Source: Xylanibacter rodentium (GTDB taxonomy: Bacteria > Bacteroidota > Bacteroidia > Bacteroidales > Bacteroidaceae). From it: a DNA stretch of 64,000 bases. The notes beneath the pieces were generated by a model, which saw only the letters and a list, made by a program, of their open reading frames with translations, did not search any database and had not been told where the DNA came from. The stretch spans positions 62,001-126,000 of the forward strand of contig NZ_JABKKE010000009.1 of assembly GCF_013166575.1 (NCBI RefSeq). Direction: 5' to 3'. This document shows, one piece after another, positions 46,301-55,550 of this stretch. Each line of letters opens with the position of its first letter. Position 1 is the first letter of the stretch. The position numbers were made by a program, and so were the translations under genes.

Positions 46301-48613
46301 ATGATTAAACATACGTTTGTAGCCATAACCCTTCTATTATGCCTTTCAACCAAAATGTCTGCTTTGGAAGTAGAGTTCATCACCCCTTCCATAGTAAGAG
46401 TTCAATGGGCGGATAATGGAGATTTAAAAGGCAACAATACCGGTATATGTGTTTATAAAACACAAAATGTCAAGGTGAAGGAGAAGAACGAGGCGGGATA
46501 TCGCATCCTCTTCTCCACCGACCTTATTGTAAAGATAGACAAAACTACGGACGCTATATCATTTGTCGACCGTCGCACGGGAAAGATATTACTGAAGGAA
46601 ACAAGCAGAATTACCGAACCCGTAGTGCAAGAACGCATCATATATGACGAAAATACAGCCCACATGGAAGAGACAGCCAATGGGATGGTGACCGTGAAAG
46701 ACATTATCCGTCGCGACACCATGGGAATAAGCACACGGTATATATCCCGGTTTTCATGCGAAGGTACAAAAGCATTATATGGCCTGGGGGCTCATATGGA
46801 AGACTATATGAATCTTCTTGGCAAGACAATCTATCTCACACAGCACAATCTGAAAGTAACGGTCCCCGTATTGCTGTCGCCACAAGGATACGGACTTTTG
46901 TTCGATTCGGGATGTGCCATGAAGTATTCGTCGGACAACAGCAGTTTCACTATGCAGATGGAAGCTGCAAAACAACTCGACTACTACTTTATCAGAGGAG
47001 AAAAAATGGGCGACGTGGTAGCCGGATACCATCATCTCACCGGTAAAGTGCAACTCCTTCCGCTATATGCTTTCGGATATATACAATCGAAAGAGCGATA
47101 TGTGTCGTCAGAAGACCTTATAAATACTCTGCGTGAATATCGCCGCAGACATGTTCCGATAGACATGATTGTGCAGGATTGGAACTATTGGCCCGAAGGA
47201 TGGGGATATATGAAGATGAACCGCAAGCATTATCCCGACCCAAAGGCACTTGCCGATTCCATACATGCCATGAATGCCAAACTTATGGTAAGCATATGGC
47301 CTAATCCACAATACTGTCCTGAAGAAAAAGACTTCCGCACACACGGATACATGCTTGAACATTCTATATACGACGCTTTCTCTCCCGAAGCACGCAGACT
47401 GTATTGGAAATATGCAAATGACGAGTTTTTCTCCAACGGATTCGACGCCTGGTGGTGTGACAGCAGCGAGCCACTTGATGGTGACTGGAACAAGATACCC
47501 GAACCGCTTGACGGCAACCCCTACGGATGGGACAACCACGAGCGCCGTTGGCATCTGAACAAGGACATACTTAGCGAGGCCCTTGGTGCGGAGCGCTCCA
47601 ATCTCTATTCACTCTATCACTCTCGCGGACTGTATGAAAACCAACGGCTCACGAACGAGAGCAAACGGGTACTCAACCTCACCCGCAGCGGTTATGCAGG
47701 GCAGCAACGCTACGCTACCGTTGTATGGAATGGTGATACACATGCCTCCTGGAAATCGTTCCGACAACAGATTCCGGCCGGACTGAACTACATGGCTACA
47801 GGCAATCCCTACTGGACGGTCGATGTTGGTTCTTTCTTCGTGCGCAACGACGGACGCCGATGGTTCTATACCGGTGAGTTTCAGCAAGGAGTGAATGACG
47901 ATGCTTATAAGGAATACTACACCCGAATGTTCCAATGGGCCACATTCCTGCCCATGTTGCGCAGCCATGGTAGCGATACTCCACGCGAAATCTGGCAGTT
48001 TGGCGAGCCGGGCACACCTTACTATGATGCCATACTCAGCATGATAAACCTCAGATACACGCTCCTTCCTTATATATACAGCATGGCCGCCCAACAAACA
48101 ATGAACAGTTATTCCATGACGCGTATGCTTGCTTTCGACTATCCGTATGATGAGACTGTATACGACATTAAGGACGAATTTTTATTCGGTTCGTTTCTTG
48201 TATGCCCCGTCACCCGCCCGGCTTCGGAAACAACAGCACGCAAAGTCTATCTGCCCAAAGGCAACCGTTGGATTGACTATTGGACCAACAAGCTATATGA
48301 CGGAGGACAATGGATAGAAGTGGAAACACCGATAGACCGTCTGCCTCTATATGTAAAGGCGGGAAGCATTATCCCAACATCGGATATAGTAGAATACTCC
48401 GCCGCACAGACAGGCAAGCCTATTACCGTTTGGATCTATCCAGGAGCAGATGCCTCATTCACACTTTATAGGGATGCCGGCGACGGATATGACTTTGAAA
48501 AAGGTGACTACAATCTGACAACGCTCACATGGAACGACAAAAGAAAGAAACTGAAGGTGAACGGGAAATACATTAAAATGAGAACTCAAATAATCACCCC
48601 TGCCTCAGACTAA
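46301..48613 (+). CDS. GH31 alpha-glycosidase, probable alpha-xylosidase
   Basis: 770 residues from the ATG at 46301, which begins a signal peptide (MIKHTFVAITLLLCL); the longer frame starts in the previous gene. The catalytic signature is FDAWWCDSSEPLDGDWN, with Asp as nucleophile (WWxDxSE type). The N-terminal beta-sandwich has YGLGAHMEDYMNLLGKTIYL, and the C-terminal sheets include the DUF5110 region. IDMIVQDWNYWPEGWGYMK is typical of alpha-xylosidase-type GH31. Such an enzyme in a xylan locus may release alpha-xylose or alpha-galactose side units. It ends the three-gene rightward operon before a strong terminator. Confidence 0.92.
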   Translation: MIKHTFVAITLLLCLSTKMSALEVEFITPSIVRVQWADNGDLKGNNTGICVYKTQNVKVKEKNEAGYRILFSTDLIVKIDKTTDAISFVDRRTGKILLKETSRITEPVVQERIIYDENTAHMEETANGMVTVKDIIRRDTMGISTRYISRFSCEGTKALYGLGAHMEDYMNLLGKTIYLTQHNLKVTVPVLLSPQGYGLLFDSGCAMKYSSDNSSFTMQMEAAKQLDYYFIRGEKMGDVVAGYHHLTGKVQLLPLYAFGYIQSKERYVSSEDLINTLREYRRRHVPIDMIVQDWNYWPEGWGYMKMNRKHYPDPKALADSIHAMNAKLMVSIWPNPQYCPEEKDFRTHGYMLEHSIYDAFSPEARRLYWKYANDEFFSNGFDAWWCDSSEPLDGDWNKIPEPLDGNPYGWDNHERRWHLNKDILSEALGAERSNLYSLYHSRGLYENQRLTNESKRVLNLTRSGYAGQQRYATVVWNGDTHASWKSFRQQIPAGLNYMATGNPYWTVDVGSFFVRNDGRRWFYTGEFQQGVNDDAYKEYYTRMFQWATFLPMLRSHGSDTPREIWQFGEPGTPYYDAILSMINLRYTLLPYIYSMAAQQTMNSYSMTRMLAFDYPYDETVYDIKDEFLFGSFLVCPVTRPASETTARKVYLPKGNRWIDYWTNKLYDGGQWIEVETPIDRLPLYVKAGSIIPTSDIVEYSAAQTGKPITVWIYPGADASFTLYRDAGDGYDFEKGDYNLTTLTWNDKRKKLKVNGKYIKMRTQIITPASD

Positions 48614-48630
48614 ACCGCATTTGGTGACGA

Positions 48631-48709
48631 ACGTTTTCGTTATGCCAAATGAGCAGAGTGAGCTTGCTCAAACTCTGCCATGGCGAGAAAACGGGCATGA
48701 ATATGAACA
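48631..48709 (-). repeat. Dispersed hairpin element, copy 3
   Basis: Inverted relative to the copies at 7017-7082 and 7135-7213, at about 75-80 percent identity by eye. In the element's orientation the centre is GCAGAGT, tt, GAGC, loop aa, GCTC, ACTCTGC. Compared with copy 2, AAAC/GTTT has become GAGC/GCTC and GAAT/ATTC has become GAGT/ACTC, so pairing is kept. Confidence 0.75.
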
Positions 48710-48794
48710 CAATAACACTGTCCTTCTGCCAACATATAATATATCACTCAAAAGTAAAACATTGATAATCAGAATTTTCCATTTTATTAAAAAA

Positions 48795-48832
48795 ACCGCT
48801 GTTTTCGGCCTTTAGCACGAAAACAGCGGTTC
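48795..48832. terminator. Bidirectional terminator between GH31 and GH95
   Basis: AACCGCTGTTTTCG (48795-48808) pairs perfectly with CGAAAACAGCGGTT (48819-48832) across a 10-base loop. It is flanked by an A-run on the left and T-rich sequence on the right. Confidence 0.85.
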
Positions 48833-48851
48833 TTTATCTCGGCAACATACG

Positions 48852-51326
48852 TTAATGCGACATTAGCTTTTCAGCTCTTATCTTGTATCGCCTCCCTTTC
48901 ACTGTAGGTATATCGTACTCATAGATTGGTCGGTTGGCCGATGCCGTGGTCAGTTCAACCTTGCATTCATTAGAAACAATCGGACGTTGTATGTCGGCAG
49001 GCGCATACAAGGCGTTGGGACACGGACCTGAAGCAGGGGTCAAACCTTTAAGCGGAACGTATGAGCGAAGGCGCAACACACCGCCCACAGTAGACATGAC
49101 AGTGGCCTCGGTGAGCGAACCTCCGCTCCATGCCATATCCACCACAAAACCTCCACGGGCACGCAGTCCCTTCACTTCCCCATCACTCCACGCCGACGGA
49201 AGTGCCGGCAACAAGTGTACTGCACCGTCATGACTTTGGAGCAGTATTTCCGCAACGCCGGCAGCACAACCGAAATTGCCGTCAATTTGGAAAGGCGGAT
49301 GAGCATCAAAGAGATTAGGATATGTACGCCCGTCACGATTATCCTTAGTATTGCCCTCTGTAGGCAACAGGGTAAGCATATTTGACAATATCTTCATCGC
49401 ATGATCACCATCAAGCATACGCGCCCAAAAGTTTATTTTCCATCCCAAACTCCACCCCGTGGCATGGTCACCGCGCTGCCGCAACGTATTGGCCGCTGCG
49501 GCAAACAGTTCGGGATGGCTGTATGGCGACAATTGATTGGAAGGATACAGACCATAAAGATGAGAAATATGCCGGTGGTCACTGCGCGGGTCGTCGCCAT
49601 CCTGAAGCCACTCCTGCAACTGTCCGTGACGTCCTATCTGCATAGGGGGTAACTGTCTGACGGCCGTCTTGAGCCGCTCACGGTAGGCCTCATCCACACC
49701 AAGTGCCTCAGCGGCATGAAGAGTATTGCTAAGAGCGTCGAAAGCTATCTGATTGTCCATTGTACAGCCTGCGGTTACAGGTGTTCCCTTGCCTACAGGT
49801 CCATGTTCGGGAGATACCGACGGAACCACTACGAGCCATCCGTACTGCGGATGTGTCTGCATATAGTCGAGGTAGAAATCGGCCGTGCCCTTGATTATAG
49901 GATAGTATTTCTTCAAAAAATCAAGGTCGCCCGTATATAGATAGTGCTGCCACAGATGTGTTGCAAGCCAGGCACCGCCGTTGGGGAACATACCCCATGT
50001 GGCACCGTCTACCGGTCCGGCAATGCGCCAAAGGTCAGTGTTATGATGTGCCATCCAGCCACCACAACCGTACATGTCGCGCGCAGTGACAGCACCAGTA
50101 TGACTCAGATCGGTTATCATGTCGAAAAGCGGCTGCTGAGTCTCGCCGATATTGCCCGCGTCGGCTACCCAGTAGTTCATCTCGGTATTGATGTTGATGG
50201 TGTACTTGCTGTCCCACGAGGCATTCCGCTTGTCGTTCCATATACCTTGCAGATTGGCCGGCTGACCTCCCGGTTGCGAAGAAGATATGAGCAGATAACG
50301 GCCATACTGGAACATCAGAGCCACCATATCCATATCGCTGCCGCCCTTGAAAGCAGCCAACCGCTTGTCCGTCTCCAAATCGGAGTTTTCCGACTTGGGC
50401 AAGCTGAGGCTAACACGATTGTACTGCTCCTTATACTTTGAAATGTGTTCTTTCAACAGCTGCTTATAACTTTTATTCTTTACAGCACCTATGACGCTGC
50501 CGTTACGTTCTGCGGCATTGCCGCTCACATCATGATAGTTCACATAATTGGTTGCGGCGGTGAGCACTACCGTGGCCGTTTTGGCGTCAGCCACCCTTAT
50601 ACCTTTCTCCGTGACTGCCACAAGGCCATCGGCCATAACCTTAACGGCACATTCGGCATCCAACTTCGACACTATACCTTCATGGTCGGTGCCTTTTACC
50701 CGTGTGCGCATAACGGCGACATCACCTTCTTTTTCCGTACCAAGCATACTATGCTCAAGCTGACTGTCAAATGTCATATCAAATGAAAGTGCGCCTTTCC
50801 GGTCGGTTTCAATACGGACAACCATCACATTGTCGGCTTGCGAAGCAAACACTGTGCGCCGATAATTCACCCCGTTGCGCCGATAGGTAACAGTGGCAGT
50901 GGCGGTAGCAAGATCGAGATCACGGTAATAACCCGTTGTCTCACCTTTGCCGAAATCCATCTTCAGACTGCCCAACGGCAGAAAACGCATGCCGTGCGGA
51001 CCTTTCACGAAGTGGCTGTCTATGAGTTTGTGAGCCTCCCTTTCCTTACCTTCGAATATCAATTTCCGAACTTCGGCAAGATGTCCAAGAGCCTCATGAC
51101 TGTTATTATTATGCGGTCCTCCCGACCAGAAAGTACCTTCGTTAAGGTCTATCCGCTCACAATCCGGATTGCCGTAGACCATACCGCCCACATGTCCGTT
51201 GCCTACCGGGAGTGCCTCAAGCCACATCGAAGCCGGCCGGCCATACCACAGTTTCTGAGCATCCACAGTAAGAACAATGCCAGCGAGCCATGGCAGTAAA
51301 AACGTAACGATAATTCTTTGTATCAT
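48852..51326 (-). CDS. GH95 alpha-L-fucosidase / alpha-L-galactosidase
   Basis: 824 residues with a signal peptide ([18 protein letters not shown]). GH95 features: [20 protein letters not shown] and [14 protein letters not shown] near the start, [28 protein letters not shown] and [20 protein letters not shown] with the catalytic Asp. The family contains alpha-1,2-fucosidases, and in complex-xylan loci of Bacteroides also alpha-L-galactosidases that trim corn-type glucuronoarabinoxylan. The second activity fits this locus better, but the residue that separates them cannot be judged here. It is the last gene of the leftward series, 31 bases after the GH43 gene. Confidence 0.92.
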   Translation of the reverse strand: MIQRIIVTFLLPWLAGIVLTVDAQKLWYGRPASMWLEALPVGNGHVGGMVYGNPDCERIDLNEGTFWSGGPHNNNSHEALGHLAEVRKLIFEGKEREAHKLIDSHFVKGPHGMRFLPLGSLKMDFGKGETTGYYRDLDLATATATVTYRRNGVNYRRTVFASQADNVMVVRIETDRKGALSFDMTFDSQLEHSMLGTEKEGDVAVMRTRVKGTDHEGIVSKLDAECAVKVMADGLVAVTEKGIRVADAKTATVVLTAATNYVNYHDVSGNAAERNGSVIGAVKNKSYKQLLKEHISKYKEQYNRVSLSLPKSENSDLETDKRLAAFKGGSDMDMVALMFQYGRYLLISSSQPGGQPANLQGIWNDKRNASWDSKYTININTEMNYWVADAGNIGETQQPLFDMITDLSHTGAVTARDMYGCGGWMAHHNTDLWRIAGPVDGATWGMFPNGGAWLATHLWQHYLYTGDLDFLKKYYPIIKGTADFYLDYMQTHPQYGWLVVVPSVSPEHGPVGKGTPVTAGCTMDNQIAFDALSNTLHAAEALGVDEAYRERLKTAVRQLPPMQIGRHGQLQEWLQDGDDPRSDHRHISHLYGLYPSNQLSPYSHPELFAAAANTLRQRGDHATGWSLGWKINFWARMLDGDHAMKILSNMLTLLPTEGNTKDNRDGRTYPNLFDAHPPFQIDGNFGCAAGVAEILLQSHDGAVHLLPALPSAWSDGEVKGLRARGGFVVDMAWSGGSLTEATVMSTVGGVLRLRSYVPLKGLTPASGPCPNALYAPADIQRPIVSNECKVELTTASANRPIYEYDIPTVKGRRYKIRAEKLMSH

Positions 51327-51356
51327 CAGTAGATGTATTGATTTTTATTTTAAAAT

Positions 51357-53447
51357 TTATTCTCCATCCGTTTCAGCCCATTCGAACACAACACCGTTCC
51401 GGCGGTTTGGCAACGCTCCGGCATGGTCGGCACTGTATGGAGCACCGGTTTCAGGTGTGATACCTATGTAACGCCCCGTCTTCAAAGACAACAGCATGCA
51501 CTGATGATAGAGCATATCCTGCCACATCAGCAGCGAAGCCTCGGACTCTCGCTTAAGGAAACGAACATCGGCCGAAAGTCCTTCGCCAACGACGGTAAGA
51601 AATCCCCGACCGTCGACGGCCTCCAAAACAATACGTCCACGACCACGGTCATGTACACGAAACTTGCATTCACTGCCTTCATACTCACGCGCCCCCTTGC
51701 CACAGAAGTGAAGCATGCCCTGCTTGTGGACCAACGCCCGCGAGCCATCGGCCAGATTGGTCAATGTGATAACCTTGCCAGCAGGCAGATTTCCGCACCG
51801 ATCGGCCATCGGTTCCTGCACGGTGTAGTCGTCGAACTCGGCATAACCTCCCTCATGTCCTTTCATATTATAGGCAAACAATCCGAGACGTGTGCCTTGG
51901 AATGTCTTCAACTGATAAGGCATAAGCATCTCATCGCCGATATCAACGAATTGTCTGCCGTCAAGACTGTAAGAGAACCGGGCTATATCACGGTCGAAAT
52001 CGCCCGTCATACGGAGCCATATCATGGCTGCGGCCGGTGCCTCCTCGGTTTTGTTGCCAGCCTGACTGTGCCGACGCAACACAAGACGCTTGCCGTCTTT
52101 CACGACACCGAGCCATGCGGCAGGCATGTTGACAAGTCCCAAACCGGCAATGTCGCCATCCTTCAGCCTGGAGGCATCGAGAGTGACAGTGGTCACCGAC
52201 ACGGGACCTATTCCACGTTGCGTCAGAGTGTTTCTTGCCCAAAGAAAGTCCTTGGCAGGCAGAGCGGTAATACGCAATCTGCCTCCTGCAAGTTTCCACT
52301 TCCCGTCCACCGGCTCATGATTCCACTGCCACACCGGTTTGAGAGTTTTTCCGTTGAAGTTGTCCGAACGGTCATAGGGGGCATGCGGTTCAACAGTGGC
52401 AGACACCGCCGGCTTGAACCATGTCTTGGGTGACCGTCCGAGATTGCCGGAAATACCGAAATAGGGCCATCCGTCTTTCCACGTTATGGGAGACAGACAC
52501 GTAGTGCGGCCAACAGAACGGAAATCCTGCATCGACAGTCCCCACCACTCTCCGTCAGGTGTATCTACAATTCCACCCTGATGTATTGTGGCACAGCCCA
52601 TATAATTGCCTCCACCATCGGAAATACGGAAGTCAAAGCCCGACTCCGGTACTTTAGAGCCAAGACCGACATTGCGTACAAGATGCCCTGTCGGCACACC
52701 GTAAGTCTCCATCATACTGACGGTACACGTCTCGTATGGCCCTTCGATCCTGTCGGCACGAGCACACTGCATACGCCCCATCGGCGAATAATCAGCACTG
52801 AGAATATAGTATTTTCCCTTAATCTTATATACATGATGTCCTTCGCCCATGGCATTTCCGGCCGGAATAATAACACGTTCGCTGTCATCGACAAAACCGC
52901 TGAAATCGGACTTTATCTCTGTCATGCGCACCGCACCATATTTATGAATGGCATAAATCTTTCCGTCATCATCAAACAGCACGGATAGATCATATATATT
53001 GCCACCCATATTGATGTGCTTCCACGGTCCTTCGGCCTTGTCGGCAATAAACACCTGCATACCATGACCGTTTATATTGCTGAAAATGTAGAATTTTCCG
53101 TCGTGATAACGGATACAGGGAGCCCAGATGCCCTGACCGTAAGCCTCTTTCCCATTCTCAAGCTTAAACTCGTCTCCCATATTGAAACGGTCCATGGCAT
53201 AGCTGCAGAACCGCCAGTTGACAAGGTCCTTGGAATGGAGCACTACCACACCGGGAATGCTGTGCATCGTGGTTCCGGCAAGATAGAAGTCGTCACCCAC
53301 ACGAATGATGTCCGGATCGGAGAACTCATCGTAGAACAAAGGGTTGGTAAACGTTCCGTTGCCGTTGTCAGCCGTCCACGACTGGGCAGAGACGGCATTG
53401 ACCAACACGCAACACATGATAACGGATATTATGACTTTCAGTTTCAT
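51357..53447 (-). CDS. GH43 glycosidase with C-terminal beta-sandwich, probable arabinofuranosidase
   Basis: 696 residues from the ATG at 53447, which starts a signal peptide (LKVIISVIMCCVLVNAVSA); the longer frame adds 12 residues before it. The catalytic domain has Asp in YDEFSDPDIIRVGDDFYLAG, Asp in IYDLSVLFDDDGKIY and Glu in AMGEGHHVYKIKGKYY. A GH43-type C-terminal sandwich follows (~345-550: YDRSDNFNGKTLKPVWQWNH). The final ~130 residues look like an added module (KVITLTNLADGSRALVHKQG, on to the end). The architecture matches GH43 subfamily 12-like arabinofuranosidases of xylan loci. It lies 17 bases after the GH97 gene. Confidence 0.9.
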   Translation of the reverse strand: MKLKVIISVIMCCVLVNAVSAQSWTADNGNGTFTNPLFYDEFSDPDIIRVGDDFYLAGTTMHSIPGVVVLHSKDLVNWRFCSYAMDRFNMGDEFKLENGKEAYGQGIWAPCIRYHDGKFYIFSNINGHGMQVFIADKAEGPWKHINMGGNIYDLSVLFDDDGKIYAIHKYGAVRMTEIKSDFSGFVDDSERVIIPAGNAMGEGHHVYKIKGKYYILSADYSPMGRMQCARADRIEGPYETCTVSMMETYGVPTGHLVRNVGLGSKVPESGFDFRISDGGGNYMGCATIHQGGIVDTPDGEWWGLSMQDFRSVGRTTCLSPITWKDGWPYFGISGNLGRSPKTWFKPAVSATVEPHAPYDRSDNFNGKTLKPVWQWNHEPVDGKWKLAGGRLRITALPAKDFLWARNTLTQRGIGPVSVTTVTLDASRLKDGDIAGLGLVNMPAAWLGVVKDGKRLVLRRHSQAGNKTEEAPAAAMIWLRMTGDFDRDIARFSYSLDGRQFVDIGDEMLMPYQLKTFQGTRLGLFAYNMKGHEGGYAEFDDYTVQEPMADRCGNLPAGKVITLTNLADGSRALVHKQGMLHFCGKGAREYEGSECKFRVHDRGRGRIVLEAVDGRGFLTVVGEGLSADVRFLKRESEASLLMWQDMLYHQCMLLSLKTGRYIGITPETGAPYSADHAGALPNRRNGVVFEWAETDGE

Positions 53448-53464
53448 AACAATTGTAAATCTGA

Positions 53465-55408
53465 CTAATACGTAATTACACAACCGCCATTTTTAGGTAT
53501 ACGAACCTTTACGGTTCCTTTCTTTCCTGTCTTCACATCGGTAAGCGAACCCTCCAGACGGTCGTTGTCTACATAGCATTTCACGGTCTTCCTGACAGGG
53601 TTGCCAGGCAGTGTGACGATAGTCTCTACAGCCTCATCCTGCGCGTTGATACCCGCCACATACCACGTATCTCCATGACGACGGGCAATGATAGAGAAGC
53701 GGCCGGGGTAGCCGTCGATGAAACGCACCTCGTCCCATGTTGTGGGCACCTGCTTCATGAAGTCGATGGCCCATGCCGGAGCATCGGTAAGATTGTTGGG
53801 CGCCATGGCAAAGTGCTGAACCGAACTTTGGAAGAGCACAGCAGTGGCAAGTGCGTAAACATCGGATGTCATGCGGCGTGAGCCCGAACGGTTGTCGGCT
53901 TTGTAGAATTTGTTGAGCGTTGAGCCACCGAAGTCCATGCTGCCCACGGCATTTCGTACAAACGTATGGATGCATCCGTTGCGTGCCTCATTGTCGCACA
54001 TACCCTGAGAGAAATGAAGGTTCTCACTGGCAAGCACCGCCTCACTCGACACATGGTTGGGATACATACGCTCCCATCCTCGCGGCAACGTACATCCGTG
54101 GAAGATTACCTGCAATCCGAAGTCGTTGGCATCGGTGAGTATGTCCTCGTACAGCTGCATCATGTTCTGCTTGTCACCTCCGAAGAAGTCGACCTTTATG
54201 CCGAGAATGCCCGTGCGCTGCATCCATGCCATCTCATTGCAGCGTACTCCCGAACGGTCCATCTTGTGCTTAGGACTTTGGGGAGCATCATTCCATGCTC
54301 CGTTGGAGTTGTACCACAGGAAGATGCCCACGCCTTTCTCCTTGCCGTAGCGTGCCAGTTCTTCCATACGCTTGTATCCTATCTGCTTGTCCCAAAGAGC
54401 GTCGATAAGCACCGAACGGTAGCCCATGGCAGCAGCGAAATCAATATAGCGCTTCTGTTCGTCATAGTTGCAACTGCCATCCATACCGATAATCCAACTC
54501 CATGTACCCTTACCGTAGGTATATTCCTTCGATGCCTCATACTTTGGCTGCACAAGATCGTAGGCCACGGTCGACTCCACAATGTTCTGCAACGTGTTGC
54601 CCACGGTAATAGTGCGCCACGGGGTATATGCAGGCAGAGCTACGGCAGGCTCCACTGTGCCCCATCCGTTGCATTCCTCGGGCATTGGGAAACCTATGGA
54701 GAACACACCGTCGCCCGACGAAAGCAAACGGCTCGCACAATAGCTGCCATCCACGCCCGTCTCCGACACGAGCATCCATCCGCCGTCGGCTGCCGTCTTG
54801 AACAGACAGGGAAACGTGTAGCCCATCCCGTCGCGGCTCTTCTCCATCGGCTGGTCGAGCATATAGTTGGTCTCATAGCTTGGTGCCGTGCGGGCAAAAC
54901 CCGTCATCGGGCGCATCTGCGGACACAGGAATGTAGTGGTGCCCTTAGGCATACGGAATGCCGAAGCCTCGTTCTTCACAATGCAGCTTAGTGTCTTGCC
55001 CTGCTCGTACACCTTGTAGCGGTAGGCCACGTCGCGGTTGCTCACACGGAAAACAATATCAATGGCCGGCTTGCCGTCTTTTTCATAGGTACACACCAGC
55101 TCGTTGGCTTCGTAGTCCACGTGGCTCTGCTTGATGGTCTTCAGTTCGTAGCTGTCAGTCACGCGCTGCTCCTTTGATGTCTTCAGCATCAGGCCCTGCG
55201 TAAAGTCGCCCATGTTGGTGTTCACACCAAGAGGTGAAGCGAGCATGAACGCCTTATTGTCGTAATCTACACGATATGTGGGATGTCCACTGCCGTCAAT
55301 ATCGACAGAAACGTTCAACCGCCCGTCGGGGCTACTTACTTTCTTTTCGGCAGCTCCCGCCATCAGGGCTATGAGAAGCAATACCAACGTCAATAGATTT
55401 TTCTTCAT
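53465..55408 (-). CDS. GH97 alpha-glycosidase, probable retaining alpha-galactosidase
   Basis: 647 residues with a signal peptide (LLTLVLLLIALMAGAA), the standard GH97 length. The N-terminal sandwich begins SSPDGRLNVSVDIDG. The barrel has VGNTLQNIVESTVAYDL, VLIDALWD, WYNSNGAWNDAPQSP and GIKVDFFGGDKQNMMQLYED, with Asp407 at the position of the nucleophile in retaining members. The inverting alpha-glucosidases (SusB type) use glutamates instead. PRGWERMYPNHVSSEAV is also conserved. It is a single-domain relative of the GH97 half of the fusion at 42204. It sits between GH115 copy 2 and the GH43 gene in the leftward series. Confidence 0.92.
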   Translation of the reverse strand: MKKNLLTLVLLLIALMAGAAEKKVSSPDGRLNVSVDIDGSGHPTYRVDYDNKAFMLASPLGVNTNMGDFTQGLMLKTSKEQRVTDSYELKTIKQSHVDYEANELVCTYEKDGKPAIDIVFRVSNRDVAYRYKVYEQGKTLSCIVKNEASAFRMPKGTTTFLCPQMRPMTGFARTAPSYETNYMLDQPMEKSRDGMGYTFPCLFKTAADGGWMLVSETGVDGSYCASRLLSSGDGVFSIGFPMPEECNGWGTVEPAVALPAYTPWRTITVGNTLQNIVESTVAYDLVQPKYEASKEYTYGKGTWSWIIGMDGSCNYDEQKRYIDFAAAMGYRSVLIDALWDKQIGYKRMEELARYGKEKGVGIFLWYNSNGAWNDAPQSPKHKMDRSGVRCNEMAWMQRTGILGIKVDFFGGDKQNMMQLYEDILTDANDFGLQVIFHGCTLPRGWERMYPNHVSSEAVLASENLHFSQGMCDNEARNGCIHTFVRNAVGSMDFGGSTLNKFYKADNRSGSRRMTSDVYALATAVLFQSSVQHFAMAPNNLTDAPAWAIDFMKQVPTTWDEVRFIDGYPGRFSIIARRHGDTWYVAGINAQDEAVETIVTLPGNPVRKTVKCYVDNDRLEGSLTDVKTGKKGTVKVRIPKNGGCVITY

Positions 55409-55550
55409 CAGTTCAAATTTTAAATTGTTTTTTTATAGTCTTCCGTTTTTTATGAAAGTATTGTGTCCATTACTATGAATCCTTTGTTTCTTTAACGCAT
55501 AATGGCTCCGCTTATTTTATCCTCTGCCCGAAAACAAGCATCCGGACATT